The notes under the pieces were generated by a model. That model was given only the letters and a program-made list of their open reading frames with translations. It did no database searches and was not told where the DNA came from. Made by a program: the position numbers and the translations under genes. From positions 19,749,713 through 19,813,712 of the forward strand of contig NC_092574.1 of the NCBI RefSeq assembly GCF_037975245.1: a stretch of DNA of 64,000 nt, given 5' to 3'. Within the stretch, counting starts at the first letter, position 1; the number at the start of each line of letters is the position of its first letter. The stretch comes from Apostichopus japonicus (taxonomy: Eukaryota; Echinodermata; Holothuroidea; Aspidochirotida; Stichopodidae). Below are positions 26,299-40,400 of this stretch, piece after piece.

Positions 26299-27800
26299 AC
26301 GAGCTGATGATCGAGACTCTCTTTTGCATCCGTGGTTCGAACCCCGGTTGATGACGTCTTTTGCCGATCTTTTACAGCAAGTGCCTACACGGGGAGCTGT
26401 AAGTATTAGTTAATCCACCTAATATCTCAGTCCATACAGTGGCGCGATGGCTCGGCGCACTGTGCGAGCTGATGATCGAGACTCTCTTTTGCATCCGTGG
26501 TTCGAACCCCGGTTGATGACGTCTTTTGCCGATCTTTTACAGCAAGTGCCTACACGGGGAGCTGTAAGTATTAGTTAATCCACCTAATATCTCAGTCCAT
26601 ACAGTGGCGCGATGGCTCGGCGCACTGTACGAGCTGATGATCGAGACTCTCTTTTGCATCCGTGGTTCGAACCCCGGGTGATGACGTCTTTTGCCGATCT
26701 TTTACAGCAAGTGCCTACACGGGGAGCTGTAAGTATTAGTTAATCCACCTAATATCTCAGTCCATACAGTGGCGCGATGGCTCGGCGCACTGTACGAGCT
26801 GATGATCGAGACTCTCTTTTGCCTCCGTGGTTCGAACCCCGGTTGATGACGTCTTTTGCCGATCTTTTACAGCAAGTGCCTTCACGGGGAGCTGTAAGTA
26901 TTAGTTAATCCACCTAATATCTCAGTCCATACAGTGGCGCGATGGCTCGGCGCACTGTACGAGCTGATGATCGAGACTCTCTTTTGCATCCGTGGTTCGA
27001 ACCCCGGGTGATGACGTCTTTTGCCGATCTTTTACAGCAAGTGCCTACACGGGGAGCTGTAAGAATTAGTTAATCCACCTAATATCTCAGTCCATACAGT
27101 GGCGCGATGGCTCGGCGCACTGTACGAGCTGATGATCGAGACTCCCTTTTGCATCCGTGGTTCGAACCCCGGGTGATGACGTCTTTTGCCGATCTTTTAC
27201 AGCAAGTGCCTACACGGGGAGCTGTAAGTATTAGTTAATCCACCTAATATCTCAGTCCATACAGTGGCGCGATGGCTCGGCGCACTGTACGAGCTGATGA
27301 TCGAGACTCTCTTTTGCATCCGTGGTTCGAACCCCGGGTGATGACGTCTTTTGCCGATCTTTTACAGCAAGTGCCTACACGGGGAGCTGTAAGTATTAGT
27401 TAATCCACCTAATATCTCAGTCCATACAGTGGCGCGATGGCTCGGCGCACTGTACGAGCTGATGATCGAGACTCTCTTTTGCATCCGTGGTTCGAACCCC
27501 TGGTGATGACGTCTTTTGCCGATCTTTTACAGCAAGTGACTACACGGGGAGCTGTAAGTATTAGTTAATCCACCTAATATCTCAGTCCATACAGTGGCGC
27601 GATGGCTCGGCGCACTGTACGAGCTGATGATCGATCCTCTCTTTTGCATCCGTGGTTCGAACTCCGGGTGATGACGTCTTTTACCGAGTGCCTACACGGG
27701 GAGCTGTAAGTATTAGTTAATCCACCTAATATCTCAGTCCATACAGTGGCGCGATGGCTCGGCGCACTGTACGAGCTGATGATCGAGACTCTCTTTTGCA
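24480..27800 (+). repeat. Higher-order repeat B: 1,472-bp 9-mer
   Basis: Units with the 13-bp deletion and GGTTCGAACTCC recur at 24,630, 26,102 and 27,574 (spacing 1,472, that is nine monomers minus 13 bp). The same spacing is seen at 18,056 and 19,528 in the first copy of the 6,574-bp block. Accompanying markers keep their order: TGCCTCCGTGG, AAGAATTAG with ACTCCC, and GAGTTGATG. The third copy is less faithful (GATCGATCCTC near 27,634). Confidence 0.8.
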
Positions 27801-30800
27801 TCCGTGGTTCGAACCCCGGGTGATGACGTCTTTTGCCGATCTTTTACAGCAAGTGACTACACGTGGAGCTGTAAGTATTAGTTAATCCACCTAATATCTC
27901 AGTCCATACAGTGGCGCGATGGCTCGGCGCACTGTACGAGCTGATGATCGAGACTCTCTTTTGCATCCGTGGTTCGAACCCCGGGTGATGACGTCTTTTG
28001 CCGATCTTTTACAGCAAGTGCCTACACGGGGAGCTGTAAGTATTAGTTAATCCACCTAATATCTCAGTCCATACAGTGGCGCGATGGCTCGGCGCACTGT
28101 GCGAGCTGATGATCGAGACTCTCTTTTGCCTCCGTGGTTTGAACCCCGGTTGATGACGTCTTTTGCCGATCTTTTACAGCAAGTGCCTACACGGGGAGCT
28201 GTAAGTATTAGTTAATCCACCTAATATCTCAGTCCATACAGTGGCGCGATGGCTCGGCGCACTGTGCGAGCTGATGATCGAGACTCTCTTTTGCATCCGT
28301 GGTTCGAACCCCGGTTGATGACGTCTTTTGCCGATCTTTTACAGCAAGTGCCTACACGGGGAGCTGTAAGTATTAGTTAATCCACCTAATATCTCAGTCC
28401 ATACAGTGGCGCGATGGCTCGGCGCACTGTGCGAGCTGATGATCGAGACTCTCTTTTGCATCCGTGGTTCGAACCCCGGGTGATGACGTCTTTTGCCGAT
28501 CTTTTACAGCAAGTGCCTACACGGGGAGCTGTAAGTATTAGTTAATCCACCTAATATCTCAGTCCATACAGTGGCGCGATGGCTCGGCGCACTGTGCGAG
28601 CTGATGATCGAGACTCTCTTTTGCATCCGTGGTTCGAACCCCGGGTGATGACGTCTTTTGCCGATCTTTTACAGCAAGTGCCTACACGGGGAGCTGTAAG
28701 TATTAGTTAATCCACCTAATATCTCAGTCCATACAGTGGCGCGATGGCTCGGCGCACTGTACGAGCTGATGATCGAGACTCTCTTTTGCATCCGTGGTTC
28801 GAACCCCGGGTGATGACGTCTTTTGCCGATCTTTTACAGCAAGTGCCTACACGGGGAGCTGTAAGTATTAGTTAATCCACCTAATATTTCAGTCCATACA
28901 GTGGCGCGATGGCTCGGCGCACTGTTCGAGCTGATGATCGAGACTCTCTTTTGCATCCGTGGTTCGAACCCCGGGTGATGACGTCTTTTGCCGATCTTTT
29001 ACAGCAATTGACTACACGGGGAGCTGTAAGTATTAGTTAATCCACCTAATATCTCAGTCCATACAGTGGCGCGATGGCTCGGCGCACTGTACGAGCTGAT
29101 GATCGAGACTCTCTTTTGCATCCGTGGTTCGAACCCCGGGTGATGACGTCTTTTGCCGATCTTTTACAGCAAGTGCCTACACGGGGAGCTGTAAGTATTA
29201 GTTAATCCACCTAATATCTCAGTCCATACAGTGGCGCGATGGCTCGGCGCACTGTACGAGCTGATGATCGAGACTCTCTTTTGCATCCGTGGTTCGAACC
29301 CCGGGTGATGACGTCTTTTACAGCAAGTGCCTACACGGGGAGCTGTAAGTATTAGTTAATCCACCTAATATCTCAGTCCATACAGTGGCGCGATGGCTCG
29401 GCGCACTGTACGAGCTGATGATCGAGATTCTCTTTTGCATCCGTGGTTCGAACCCCGGATGATGACGTCTTTTGCCGAATGCCTACACGTGGAGCTGTAA
29501 GTATTAGTTAATCCACCTAATATCTCAGTCCATACAGTGGCGCGATGGCTCGGCGCACTGTACGAGCTGATGATCGAGACTCTCTTTTGCATCCGTGGTT
29601 CGAACCCCGGGTGATGACGTCTTTTGCCGATCTTTTACAGCAAGTGACTACACGGGGAGCTGTAAGTATTAGTTAATCCACCTAATATCTCAGTCCATAT
29701 AGTGGCGCGATGGCTCGGCGCACTGTACGAGCTGATGATCGAGACTCTCTTTTGCATCCGTGGTTCGAACCCCGGGTGATGACGTCTTTTGCCGATCTTT
29801 TACAGCAAGTGCCTACACGGGGAGCTGTAAGTATTAGTTAATCCACCTAATATCTCAGTCCATACAGTGGCGCGATGGCTCGGCGCACTGTACGAGCTGA
29901 TGATCGAGACTCTCTTTTGCATCCGTGGTTCGAACCCCGGTTGATGACGTCTTTTGCCGATCTTTTACAGCAAGTGCCTACACGGGGAGCTGTAAGTATT
30001 AGTTAATCCACCTAATATCTCAGTCCATATAGTGGCGCGATGGCTCGGCGCACTGTACGAGCTGATGATCGAGACTCTCTTTTGCATCCGTGGTTCGAAC
30101 CCCGGGTGATGACGTCTTTTGTCGATCTTTTACAGCAAGTGCCTACACGGGGAGCTGTAAGTATTAGTTAATCCACCTAATATCTCAGTCCATACAGTGG
30201 CGCGATGGCTCGGCGCACTGTACGAGCTGATGATCGAGACTCTCTTTTGCATCCGTGGTTCGAACCCCGGGTGATGACGTCTTTTGCCGATCTTTTACAG
30301 CAAGTGCCTACACGGGGAGCTGTAAGTATTAGTTAATCCACCTAATATCTCAGTCCATACAGTGGCGCGATGGCTCGGCGCACTGTACGAGCTGATGATC
30401 GAGACTCTCTTTTGCATCCGTGGTTCGAACCCCGGGTGATGACGTCTTTTGCCGATCTTTTACAGCAAGTGCCTACACGGGGAGCTGTAAGTATTAGTTA
30501 ATCCAACTAATATCTCAGTCCATACAGTGGCGCGATGGCTCGGCGCACTGTACGAGCTGATGATCGAGACTCTCTTTTGCATCCGTGGTTCGAACCCCGG
30601 GTGATGACGTCTTTTGCCGATCTTTTACAGCAAGTGCCTACACGGGGAGCTGTAAGTATTAGTTAATCCACCTAATATCTCAGTCCATACAGTGGCGCGA
30701 TGGCTCGGCGCACTGTACGAGCTGATGATCGAGACTCTCTTTTGCATCCGTGGTTCGAACCCCGGGTGATGACGTCTTTTACAGCAAGTGCTTACACGGG

Positions 30801-33250
30801 GAGCTGTAAGTATTAGTTAATCCACCTAATATCTCAGTCCATACAGTGGCGCGATGGCTCGGCGCACTGTACGAGCTGATGATCGAGACTCTCTTTTGCA
30901 TCCGTGGTTCGAACCCCGGGTGATGACGTCTTTTGCCGATCTTTTACAGCAAGTGCCTACACGGGGAGCTGTAAGTATTAGTTAATCCACCTAATATCTC
31001 AGTCCATACAGTGGCGCGATGGCTCGGCGCACTGTACGAGCTGATGATCGAGACTCTCTTTTGCATCCGTGGTTCGAACCCCGGGTGATGACGTCTTTTA
31101 CAGCAAGTGCTTACACGGGGAGCTGTAAGTATTAGTTAATCCACCTAATATCTCAGTCCATACAGTGGCGCGATGGCTCGGCGCACTGTACGAGCTGATG
31201 ATCGAGACTCTCTTTTGCATCCGTGGTTCGAACCCCGGGTGATGACGTCTTTTGCCGATCTTTTACAGCAAGTGCCTACACGGGGAGCTGTAAGTATTAG
31301 TTAATCCACCTAATATCTCAGTCCATACAGTGGCGCGATGGCTCGGCGCACTGTACGAGCTGATGATCGAGACTCTCTTTTGCATCCGTGGTTCGAACCC
31401 CGGGTGATGACGTGTTTTGCCGATCTTTTACAGCAAGTGACTACACGGGGAGCTGTAAGTATTAGTTAATCCACCTAATATCTCAGTCCATACAGTGGCG
31501 GGATGGCTCGGCGCACTGTGCGAGCTGATGATCGAGACTCTCTTTTGCATCCGTGGTTCGAACCCCGGGTGATGACGTCTTTTGCCGATCTTTTACAGCA
31601 AGTGCCTACCCGGGGAGCTGTAAGTATTAGTTAATCCACCTAATATCTCAGTCCATACAGTGGCGCGATGGCTCGGCGCACTGTACGAGCTGATGATCGA
31701 GACTCTCTTTTGCATCCGTGGTTCGAACCCCGGGTGATGACGTCTTTTGCCGATCTTTTACAGCAAGTGCCTACACGGGGAGCTGTAAGTATTAGTCAAT
31801 CCACCTAATATCTCAGTCCATACAGTGGCGCGATGGCTCGGCGCACTGTACGAGCTGATGATCGAGACTCTCTTTTGCATCCGTGGTTCGAACCCCGGTT
31901 GATGACGTCTTTTGCCGATCTTTTACAGCAAGTGCCTACACGGGGAGCTGTAAGTATTAGTTAATCCACCTAATATCTCAGTCCATACAGTGGCGCGATG
32001 GCTCGGCGCACTGTACGAGCTGATGATCGAGACTCTCTTTTGCATCCGTGGTTCGAACCCCGGGTGATGACGTCTTTTACAGCAAGTGCCTACACGGGGA
32101 GCTGTAAGTATTAGTTAATCCACCTAATATCTCAGTCCATACAGTGGCGCGATGTCTCGGCGCACTGTACGAGCTGATGATCGAGACTCTCTTTTGCATC
32201 CGTGGTTCGAACCCCGGGTGATGACGTTTTTTGCCGATCTTTTACAGCAAATGACTACACGGGGAGCTGTAAGTATTAGTTAATCCACCTAATATCTCAG
32301 TCCATACAGTGGCGCGATGGCTCGGCGCACTGTACGAGCTGATGATCGAGACTCTCTTTTGCATCCGTGGTTCGAACCCCGGTTGATGACGTCTTTTGCC
32401 GATCTTTTACAGCAAGTGACTACACGGGGAGCTGTAAGTATTAGTTAATCCACCTAATATCTCAGTCCATACAGTGGCGCGATGGCTCGGCGCACTGTAC
32501 GAGCTGATGATCGAGACTCTCTTTTGCATCCGTGGTTCGAACCCCGGATGATGACGTCTTTTGCCGAATGCCTACACGGGGAGCTGTAAGTATTAGTTAA
32601 TCCACCTAATATCTCAGTCCATACAGTGGCGCGATGGCTCGGCTCACTGTACGAGCTGATGATCGAGACTCTCTTTTGCATCCGTGGTTCGAACCCCGGA
32701 TGATGACGTCTTTTGCCGATCTTTTACAGCAAGTGCCTACACGGGGAGCTGTAAGTATTAGTTAATCCACCTAATATCTCAGTCCATATAGTGGCGCGAT
32801 GGCTCGGCGCACTGTACGAGCTGATGATCGAGACTCTCTTTTGCATCCGTGGTTCGAACCCCGGGTGATGACGTCTTTTGCCGATCTTTTACAGCAAGTG
32901 CCTACACGGGGAGCTGTAAGTATTAGTTAATCCACCTAATATCTCAGTCCATACAGTGGCGCGATGGCTCGGCGCACTGTACGAGCTGATGATCGAGACT
33001 CTCTTTTGCATCCGTGGTTCGAACCCCGGGTGATGACGTCTTTTGCCGATCTTTTACAGCAAGTGCCTACACGGGGAGCTGTAAGTATTAGTTAATCCAC
33101 CTAATATCTCAGTCCATACAGTGGCGCGATGGCTCGGCGCACTGTACGAGCTGATGATCGAGACTCTCTTTTGCATCCGTGGTTCGAACCCCGGGTGATG
33201 ACGTCTTTTGCCGATCTTTTACAGCAAGTGCCTACACGGGGAGCTGTAAG
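27801..33250 (+). repeat. Irregular part of the satellite array
   Basis: Monomers with mixed variants and short-range duplications. For example, two units with CTTTTACAGCAAGTGCTTACAC lie about 320 bp apart near 30,780 and 31,100. The 13-bp deletion allele occurs near 29,477 and 32,569. A TAGTCAATCC marker at 31,797 anticipates repeat D. The cluster near 29.4 kb (deletion allele with ACGTGGAGCTG) resembles that at 36.1 kb. Nothing but satellite is present. Confidence 0.8.
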
Positions 33251-35640
33251 TATTAGTTAATCCACCTAATATCTCAGTCCATACAGTGGCGCGATGGCTC
33301 GGCGCACTGTACGAGCTGATGATCGAGACTCTCTTTTGCATCCGTGGTTCGAACCCCGGGTGATGACGTCTTTTGCCGATCTTTTACAGCAATTGACTAC
33401 ACGGGGAGCTGTAAGTATTAGTTAATCCACCTAATATCTCAGTCCATACAGTGGCGCGATGGCTCGGCGCACTGTACGAGCTGATGATCGAGACTCTCTT
33501 TTGCATCCGTGGTTCGAACCCCGGGTGATGACGTCTTTTGCCGATCTTTTACAGCAATTGACTACACGGGGAGCTGTAAGTATTAGTTAATCCACCTAAT
33601 ATCTCAGTCCATACAGTGGCGCGATGGCTCGGCGCACTGTACGAGCTGATGATCGAGACTCTCTTTTGCATCCGTGGTTCGAACCCCGGGTGATGACGTC
33701 TTTTGCCGATCTTTTACAGCAAGTGCCTACACGGGGAGCTGTAAGTATTAGTTAATCCACCTAATATCTCAGTCCATACAGTGGCGCGAAGGGTCGGCGC
33801 ACTGTACGAGCTGATGATCGAGACTCTCTTTTGCATCCGTGGTTCGAACCCCGGTTGATGACGTCTTTTGCCGATCTTTTACAGCAAGTGCCTACACGGG
33901 GAGCTGTAAGTATTAGTTAATCCACCTAATATCTCAGTCCATACAGTGGCGCGATGGCTCGGCGCACTGTACGAGCTGATGATCGAGACTCTCTTTTGCA
34001 TCCGTGGTTCGAACCCCGGGTGATGACGTCTTTTACAGCAAGTGCCTACACGGGGAGCTGTAAGTATTAGTTAATCCACCTAATATCTCAGTCCATACAG
34101 TGGCGCGATGGCTCGGCGCACTGTACGAGCTGATGATCGAGACTCTCTTTTGCATCCGTGGTTCGAACCCCGGTTGATGACGTCTTTTGCCGATCTTTTA
34201 CAGCAAGTGCCTACACGGGGAGCTGTAAGTATTAGTTAATCCACCTAATATCTCAGTCCATACAGTGGCGCGATGGCTCGGCGCACTGTACGAGCTGATG
34301 ATCGAGACTCTCTTTTGCATCCGTGGTTCGAACCCCGGGTGATGACGTCTTTTGCCGATCTTTTACAGCAATTGACTACACGGGGAGCTGTAAGTATTAG
34401 TTAATCCACCTAATATCTCAGTCCATACAGTGGCGCGATGGCTCGGCGCACTGTACGAGCTGATGATCGAGACTCTCTTTTGCATCCGTGGTTCGAACCC
34501 CGGGTGATGACGTCTTTTGCCGATCTTTTACAGCAATTGACTACACGGGGAGCTGTAAGTATTAGTTAATCCACCTAATATCTCAGTCCATACAGTGGCG
34601 CGATGGCTCGGCGCACTGTACGAGCTGATGATCGAGACTCTCTTTTGCATCCGTGGTTCGAACCCCGGGTGATGACGTCTTTTGCCGATCTTTTACAGCA
34701 AGTGCCTACACGGGGAGCTGTAAGTATTAGTTAATCCACCTAATATCTCAGTCCATACAGTGGCGCGAAGGGTCGGCGCACTGTACGAGCTGATGATCGA
34801 GACTCTCTTTTGCATCCGTGGTTCGAACCCCGGGTGATGACGTCTTTTGCCGATCTTTTACAGCAATTGACTGCACGGGGAGCTGTAAGTATTAGTTAAT
34901 CCACCTAATATCTCAGTCCATACAGTGGCGCGATGGCTCGGCGCACTGTACGAGCTGATGATCGAGACTCTCTTTTGCATCCGTGGTTCGAACCCCGGGT
35001 GATGACGTCTTTTGCCGATCTTTTACAGCAATTGACTGCACGGGGAGCTGTAAGTATTAGTTAATCCACCTAATATCTCAGTCCATACAGTGGCGCGATG
35101 GCTCGGCGCACTGTACGAGCTGATGATCGAGACTCTCTTTTGCATCCGTGGTTCGAACCCCGGGTGATGACGTCTTTTGCCGATCTTTTACAGCAAGTGC
35201 CTACACGGGGAGCTGTAAGTATTAGTTAATCCACCTAATATCTCAGTCCATACAGTGGCGCGAAGGGTCGGCGCACTGTACGAGCTGATGATCGAGACTC
35301 TCTTTTGCATCCGTGGTTCGAACCCCGGGTGATGACGTCTTTTGCCGATCTTTTACAGCAATTGACTGCACGGGGAGCTGTAAGTATTAGTTAATCCACC
35401 TAATATCTCAGTCCATACAGTGGCGCGATGGCTCGGCGCACTGTACGAGCTGATGATCGAGACTCTCTTTTGCATCCGTGGTTCGAACCCCGGGTGATGA
35501 CGTCTTTTGCCGATCTTTTACAGCAATTGACTACACGGGGAGCTGTAAGTATTAGTTAATCCACCTAATATCTCAGTCCATACAGTGGCGCGATGGCTCG
35601 GCTCACTGTACGAGCTGATGATCGAGACTCTCTTTTGCAT
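33250..35640 (+). repeat. Short higher-order repeats C: 979 bp and 495 bp
   Basis: The loop variant GCGAAGGGTCGG is at 33,789, 34,768 and 35,263, spacings of 979 bp (six monomers minus 11) and 495 bp (three monomers). It is flanked by AATTGACTAC units, some with AATTGACTGCAC. The variant alters box A and the hairpin loop but not the stem, and it has been amplified locally by exchange. Confidence 0.8.
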
Positions 35641-37450
35641 CCGTGGTTCGAACCCCGGGTGATGACGTCTTTTGCCGATCTTTTACAGCAAGTGCCTACA
35701 CGGGGAGCTGTAAGTATTAGTTAATCCACCTAATATCTCAGTCCATACAGTGGCGCGATGGCTCGGCGCACTGTACGAGCTGATGATCGAGACTCTCTTT
35801 TGCATCCGTGGTTCGAACCCCGGTTGATGACGTCTTTTGCCGATCTTTTACAGCAAGTGCCTACACGGGGAGCTGTAAGTATTAGTTAATCCACCTAATA
35901 TCTCAGTCCATACAGTGGCGCGATGGCTCGGCGCACTGTACGAGCTGATGATCGAGACTCTCTTTTGCATCCGTGGTTCGAACCCCGGGTGATGACGTCT
36001 TTTACAGCAAGTGCCTACACGGGGAGCTGTAAGTATTAGTTAATCCACCTAATATCTCAGTCCATACAGTGGCGCGATGGCTCGGCGCACTGTACGAGCT
36101 GATGATCGAGACTCTCTTTTGCATCCGTGGTTCGAACCCCGGATGATGACGTCTTTTGCCGAATGCCTACACGTGGAGCTGTAAGTATTAGTTAATCCAC
36201 CTAATATCTCAGTCCATACAGTGGCGCGATGGCTCGGCGCACTGTACGAGCTGATGATCGAGACTCTCTTTTGCATCCGTGGTTCGAACCCCGGGTGATG
36301 ACGTCTTTTGCCGATCTTTTACAGCAAGTGACTACACGGGGAGCTGTAAGTATTAGTTAATCCACCTAATATCTCAGTCCATACAGTGGCGCGATGGCTC
36401 GGCTCACTGTACGAGCTGATGATCGAGACTCTCTTTTGCATCCGTGGTTCGAACCCCGGGTGATGACGTCTTTTGCCGATCTTTTACAGCAAGTGCCTAC
36501 ACGGGGAGCTGTAAGTATTAGTTAATCCACCTAATATCTCAGTCCATATAGTGGCGCGATGGCTCGGCGCACTGTACGAGCTGATGATCGAGACTCTCTT
36601 TTGCATCCGTGGTTCGAACCCCGGGTGATGACGTCTTTTGCCGATCTTTTACAGCAAGTGCCTACACGGGGAGCTGTAAGTATTAGTTAATCCACCTAAT
36701 ATCTCAGTCCATACAGTGGCGCGATGGCTCGGCGCACTGTACGAGCTGATGATCAAGACTCTCTTTTGCATCCGTGGTTCGAACCCCGGTTGATGACGTC
36801 TTTTGCCGATCTTTTACAGCAAGTGCCTACACGGGGAGCTGTAAGTATTAGTTAATCCACCTAATATCTCAGTCCATATAGTGGCGCGATGGCTCGGCGC
36901 GATGGCTCGGCGCACTGTACGAGCTGATGATCGAGACTCTCTTTTGCATCCGTGGTTCGAACCCCGGTTGATGACGTCTTTTGCCGATCTTTTACAGCAA
37001 GTGCCTACACGGGGAGCTGTAAGTATTAGTTAATCCACCTAATATCTCAGTCCATACAGTGGCGCGATGGCTCGGCGCACTGTACGAGCTGATGATCGAG
37101 ACTCTCTTTTGCATCCGTGGTTCGAACCCCGGTTGAGGACGTCTTTTGCCGATCTTTTACAGCAAGTGCCTACACGGGGAGCTGTAAGTATTAGTTAATC
37201 CACCTAATATCTCAGTCCATACAGTGGCGCGATGGCTCGGCGCACTGTACGAGCTGATGATCGAGACTCTCTTTTGCATCCGTGGTTCGAACCCCGGGTG
37301 ATGACGTCTTTTACAGCAAGTGCCTACACGGGGAGCTGTAAGTATTAGTTAATCCACCTAATATCTCAGTCCATACAGTGGCGCGATGGCTCGGCGCACT
37401 GTACGAGCTGATGATCGAGACTCTCTTTTGCATCCGTGGTTCGAACCCCG
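35641..37450 (+). repeat. Irregular part of the array, with a duplication inside the hairpin
   Basis: Ordinary monomers. At 36,888-36,913 the 13-bp segment GATGGCTCGGCGC is present twice in tandem. This enlarges the hairpin loop and repeats part of box A. A 13-bp deletion unit is near 36,170 and 11-bp deletions are near 36,004 and 37,313. Confidence 0.8.
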
Positions 37451-40400
37451 GGTGATGACGTCTTTTGCCGATCTTTTACAGCAAGTGCCTACACGGGGAG
37501 CTGTAAGTATTAGTCAATCCACCTAATATCTCAGTCCATACAGTGGCGCGATGGCTCGGCGCACTGTACGAGCTGATGATCGAGACTCTCTTTTGCATCC
37601 GTGGTTCGAACCCCGGTTGATGACGTCTTTTGCCGATCTTTTACAGCAAGTGCCTACACGGGGAGCTGTAAGTATTAGTTAATCCACCTAATATCTCAGT
37701 CCATACAGTGGCGCGATGGCTCGGCGCACTGTACGAGCTGATGATCGAGACTCTCTTTTGCATCCGTGGTTCGAACCCCGGGTGATGACGTCTTTTACAG
37801 CAAGTGCCTACACGGGGAGCTGTAAGTATTAGTTAATCCACCTAATATCTCAGTCCATACAGTGGCGCGATGGCTCGGCGCACTGTACGAGCTGATGATC
37901 GAGACTCTCTTTTGCATCCGTGGTACGAACCCCGGGTGATGACGTCTTTTGCCGATCTTTTACAGCAAGTGCCTACACGGGGAGCTGTAAGTATTAGTTA
38001 ATCCACCTAATATCTCAGTCCATACAGTGGCGCAATGGCTCGGCGCACTGTACGAGCTGATGATCGAGACTCTCTTTTGCATCCGTGGTTCGAACCCCGG
38101 GTGATGACGTCTTTTGCCGATCTTTTACAGCAAGTGCCTACACGGGGAGCTGTAAGTATTAGTTAATCCACCTAATATCTCAGTCCATACAGTGGCGCGA
38201 TGGCTCGGCGCACTGTACGAGCTGATGATCGAGACTCTCTTTTGCATCCGTGGTTCGAACCCCGGGTGATGACGTCTTTTACAGCAAGTGCTTACACGGG
38301 GAGCTGTAAGTATTAGTTAATCCACCTAATATCTCAGTCTATACAGTGGCGCGATGGCTTGGCGCACTATACGAGCTGATGATCGAGACTCTCTTTTGCA
38401 TCCGTGGTTCGAACCCCGGGTGATGACGTCTTTTGCCGATCTTTTACAGCAAGTGCCTACACGGGGAGCTGTAAGTATTAGTTAATCCACCTAATATCTC
38501 AGTCCATACAGTGGCGCGATGGCTCGGCGCACTGTACGAGCTGATGATCGAGACTCTCTTTTGCATCCGTGGTTCGAACCCCGGGTGATGACGTCTTTTG
38601 CCGATCTTTTACAGCAAGTGCCTACACGGGGAGCTGTAAGTATTAGTTAATCCACCTAATATCTCAGTCCATACAGTGGCGCGATGGCTCGGCGCACTGT
38701 ACGAGCTGATGATCGAGACTCTCTTTTGCATCCGTGGTTCGAACCCCGGGTGATGACGTCTTTTGCCGATCTTTTACAGCAAGTGACTACACGGGGAGCT
38801 GTAAGTATTAGTTAATCCACCTAATATCTCAGTCCATACAGTGGCGCGATGGCTCGGCGCACTGTGCGAGCTGATGATCGAGACTCTCTTTTGCATCCGT
38901 GGTTCGAACCCCGGGTGATGATGTCTTTTGCCGATCTTTTACAGCAAGTGCCTACACGGGGAGCTGTAAGTATTAGTTAATCCACCTAATATCTCAGTCC
39001 ATACAGTGGCGCGATGGCTCGGCGCACTGTACGAGCTGATGATCGAGACTCTCTTTTGCATCCGTGGTTCGAACCCCGGGTGATGACGTCTTTTGCCGAT
39101 CTTTTACAGCAAGTGCCTACACGGGGAGCTGTAAGTATTAGTTAATCCACCTAATATCTCAGTCCATACAGTGGCGCGATGGCTCGGCGCACTGTACGAG
39201 CTGATGATCGAGACTCTCTTTTTCATCCGTGGTTCGAGCCCCGGTTGATGACGTCTTTTGCCGATCTTTTACAGCAAGTGCCTACACGGGGAGCTGTAAG
39301 TATTAGTTAATCCACCTAATATCTCAGTCCATACAGTGGCGCGATGGCTCGGCGCACTGTACGAGCTGATGATCGAGACTCTCTTTTGCATCCGTGGTTC
39401 GAACCCCGGGTGATGACGTCTTTTACAGCAAGTGCCTACACGGGGAGCTGTAAGTATTAGTTAATCCACCTAATATCTCAGTCCATACAGTGGCGCGATG
39501 TCTCGGCGCACTGTACGAGCTGATGATCGAGACTCTCTTTTGCATCCGTGGTTCGAACCCCGGGTGATGACGTCTTTTGCCGATCTTTTACAGCAAGTGA
39601 CTACACGGGGAGCTGTAAGTATTAGTTAATCCACCTAATATCTCAGTCCATACAGTGGCGCGATGGCTCGGCGCACTGTACGAGCTGATGATCGAGACTC
39701 TCTTTTGCATCCGTGGTTCGAACCCCGGGTGATGACGTCTTTTGCCGATCTTTTACAGCAAGTGCCTACACGGGGAGCTGTAAGTATTAGTTAATCCACC
39801 TAATATCTCAGTCCATACAGTGGCGCGATGGCTCGGCGCACTGTACGAGCTGATGATCGAGACTCTCTTTTGCATCCGTGGTTCGAACCCCGGGTGATGA
39901 CGTCTTTTGCCGATCTTTTACAGCAAGTGCCTACACGGGGAGCTGTAAGTATTAGTTAATCCACCTAATATCTCAGTCCATACAGTGGCGCGATGGCTCG
40001 GCGCACTGTACGAGCTGATGATCGAGACTCTCTTTTGCATCCGTGGTTCGAACCCCGGGTGATGACGTCTTTTGCCGATCTTTTACAGCAAGTGCCTACA
40101 CGGGGAGCTGTAAGTATTAGTCAATCCACCTAATATCTCAGTCCATACAGTGGCGCGATGGCTCGGCGCACTGTACGAGCTGATGATCGAGACTCTCTTT
40201 TGCATCCGTGGTTCGAACCCCGGTTGATGACGTCTTTTGCCGATCTTTTACAGCAAGTGCCTACACGGGGAGCTGTAAGTATTAGTTAATCCACCTAATA
40301 TCTCAGTCCATACAGTGGCGCGATGGCTCGGCGCACTGTACGAGCTGATGATCGAGACTCTCTTTTGCATCCGTGGTTCGAACCCCGGGTGATGACGTCT

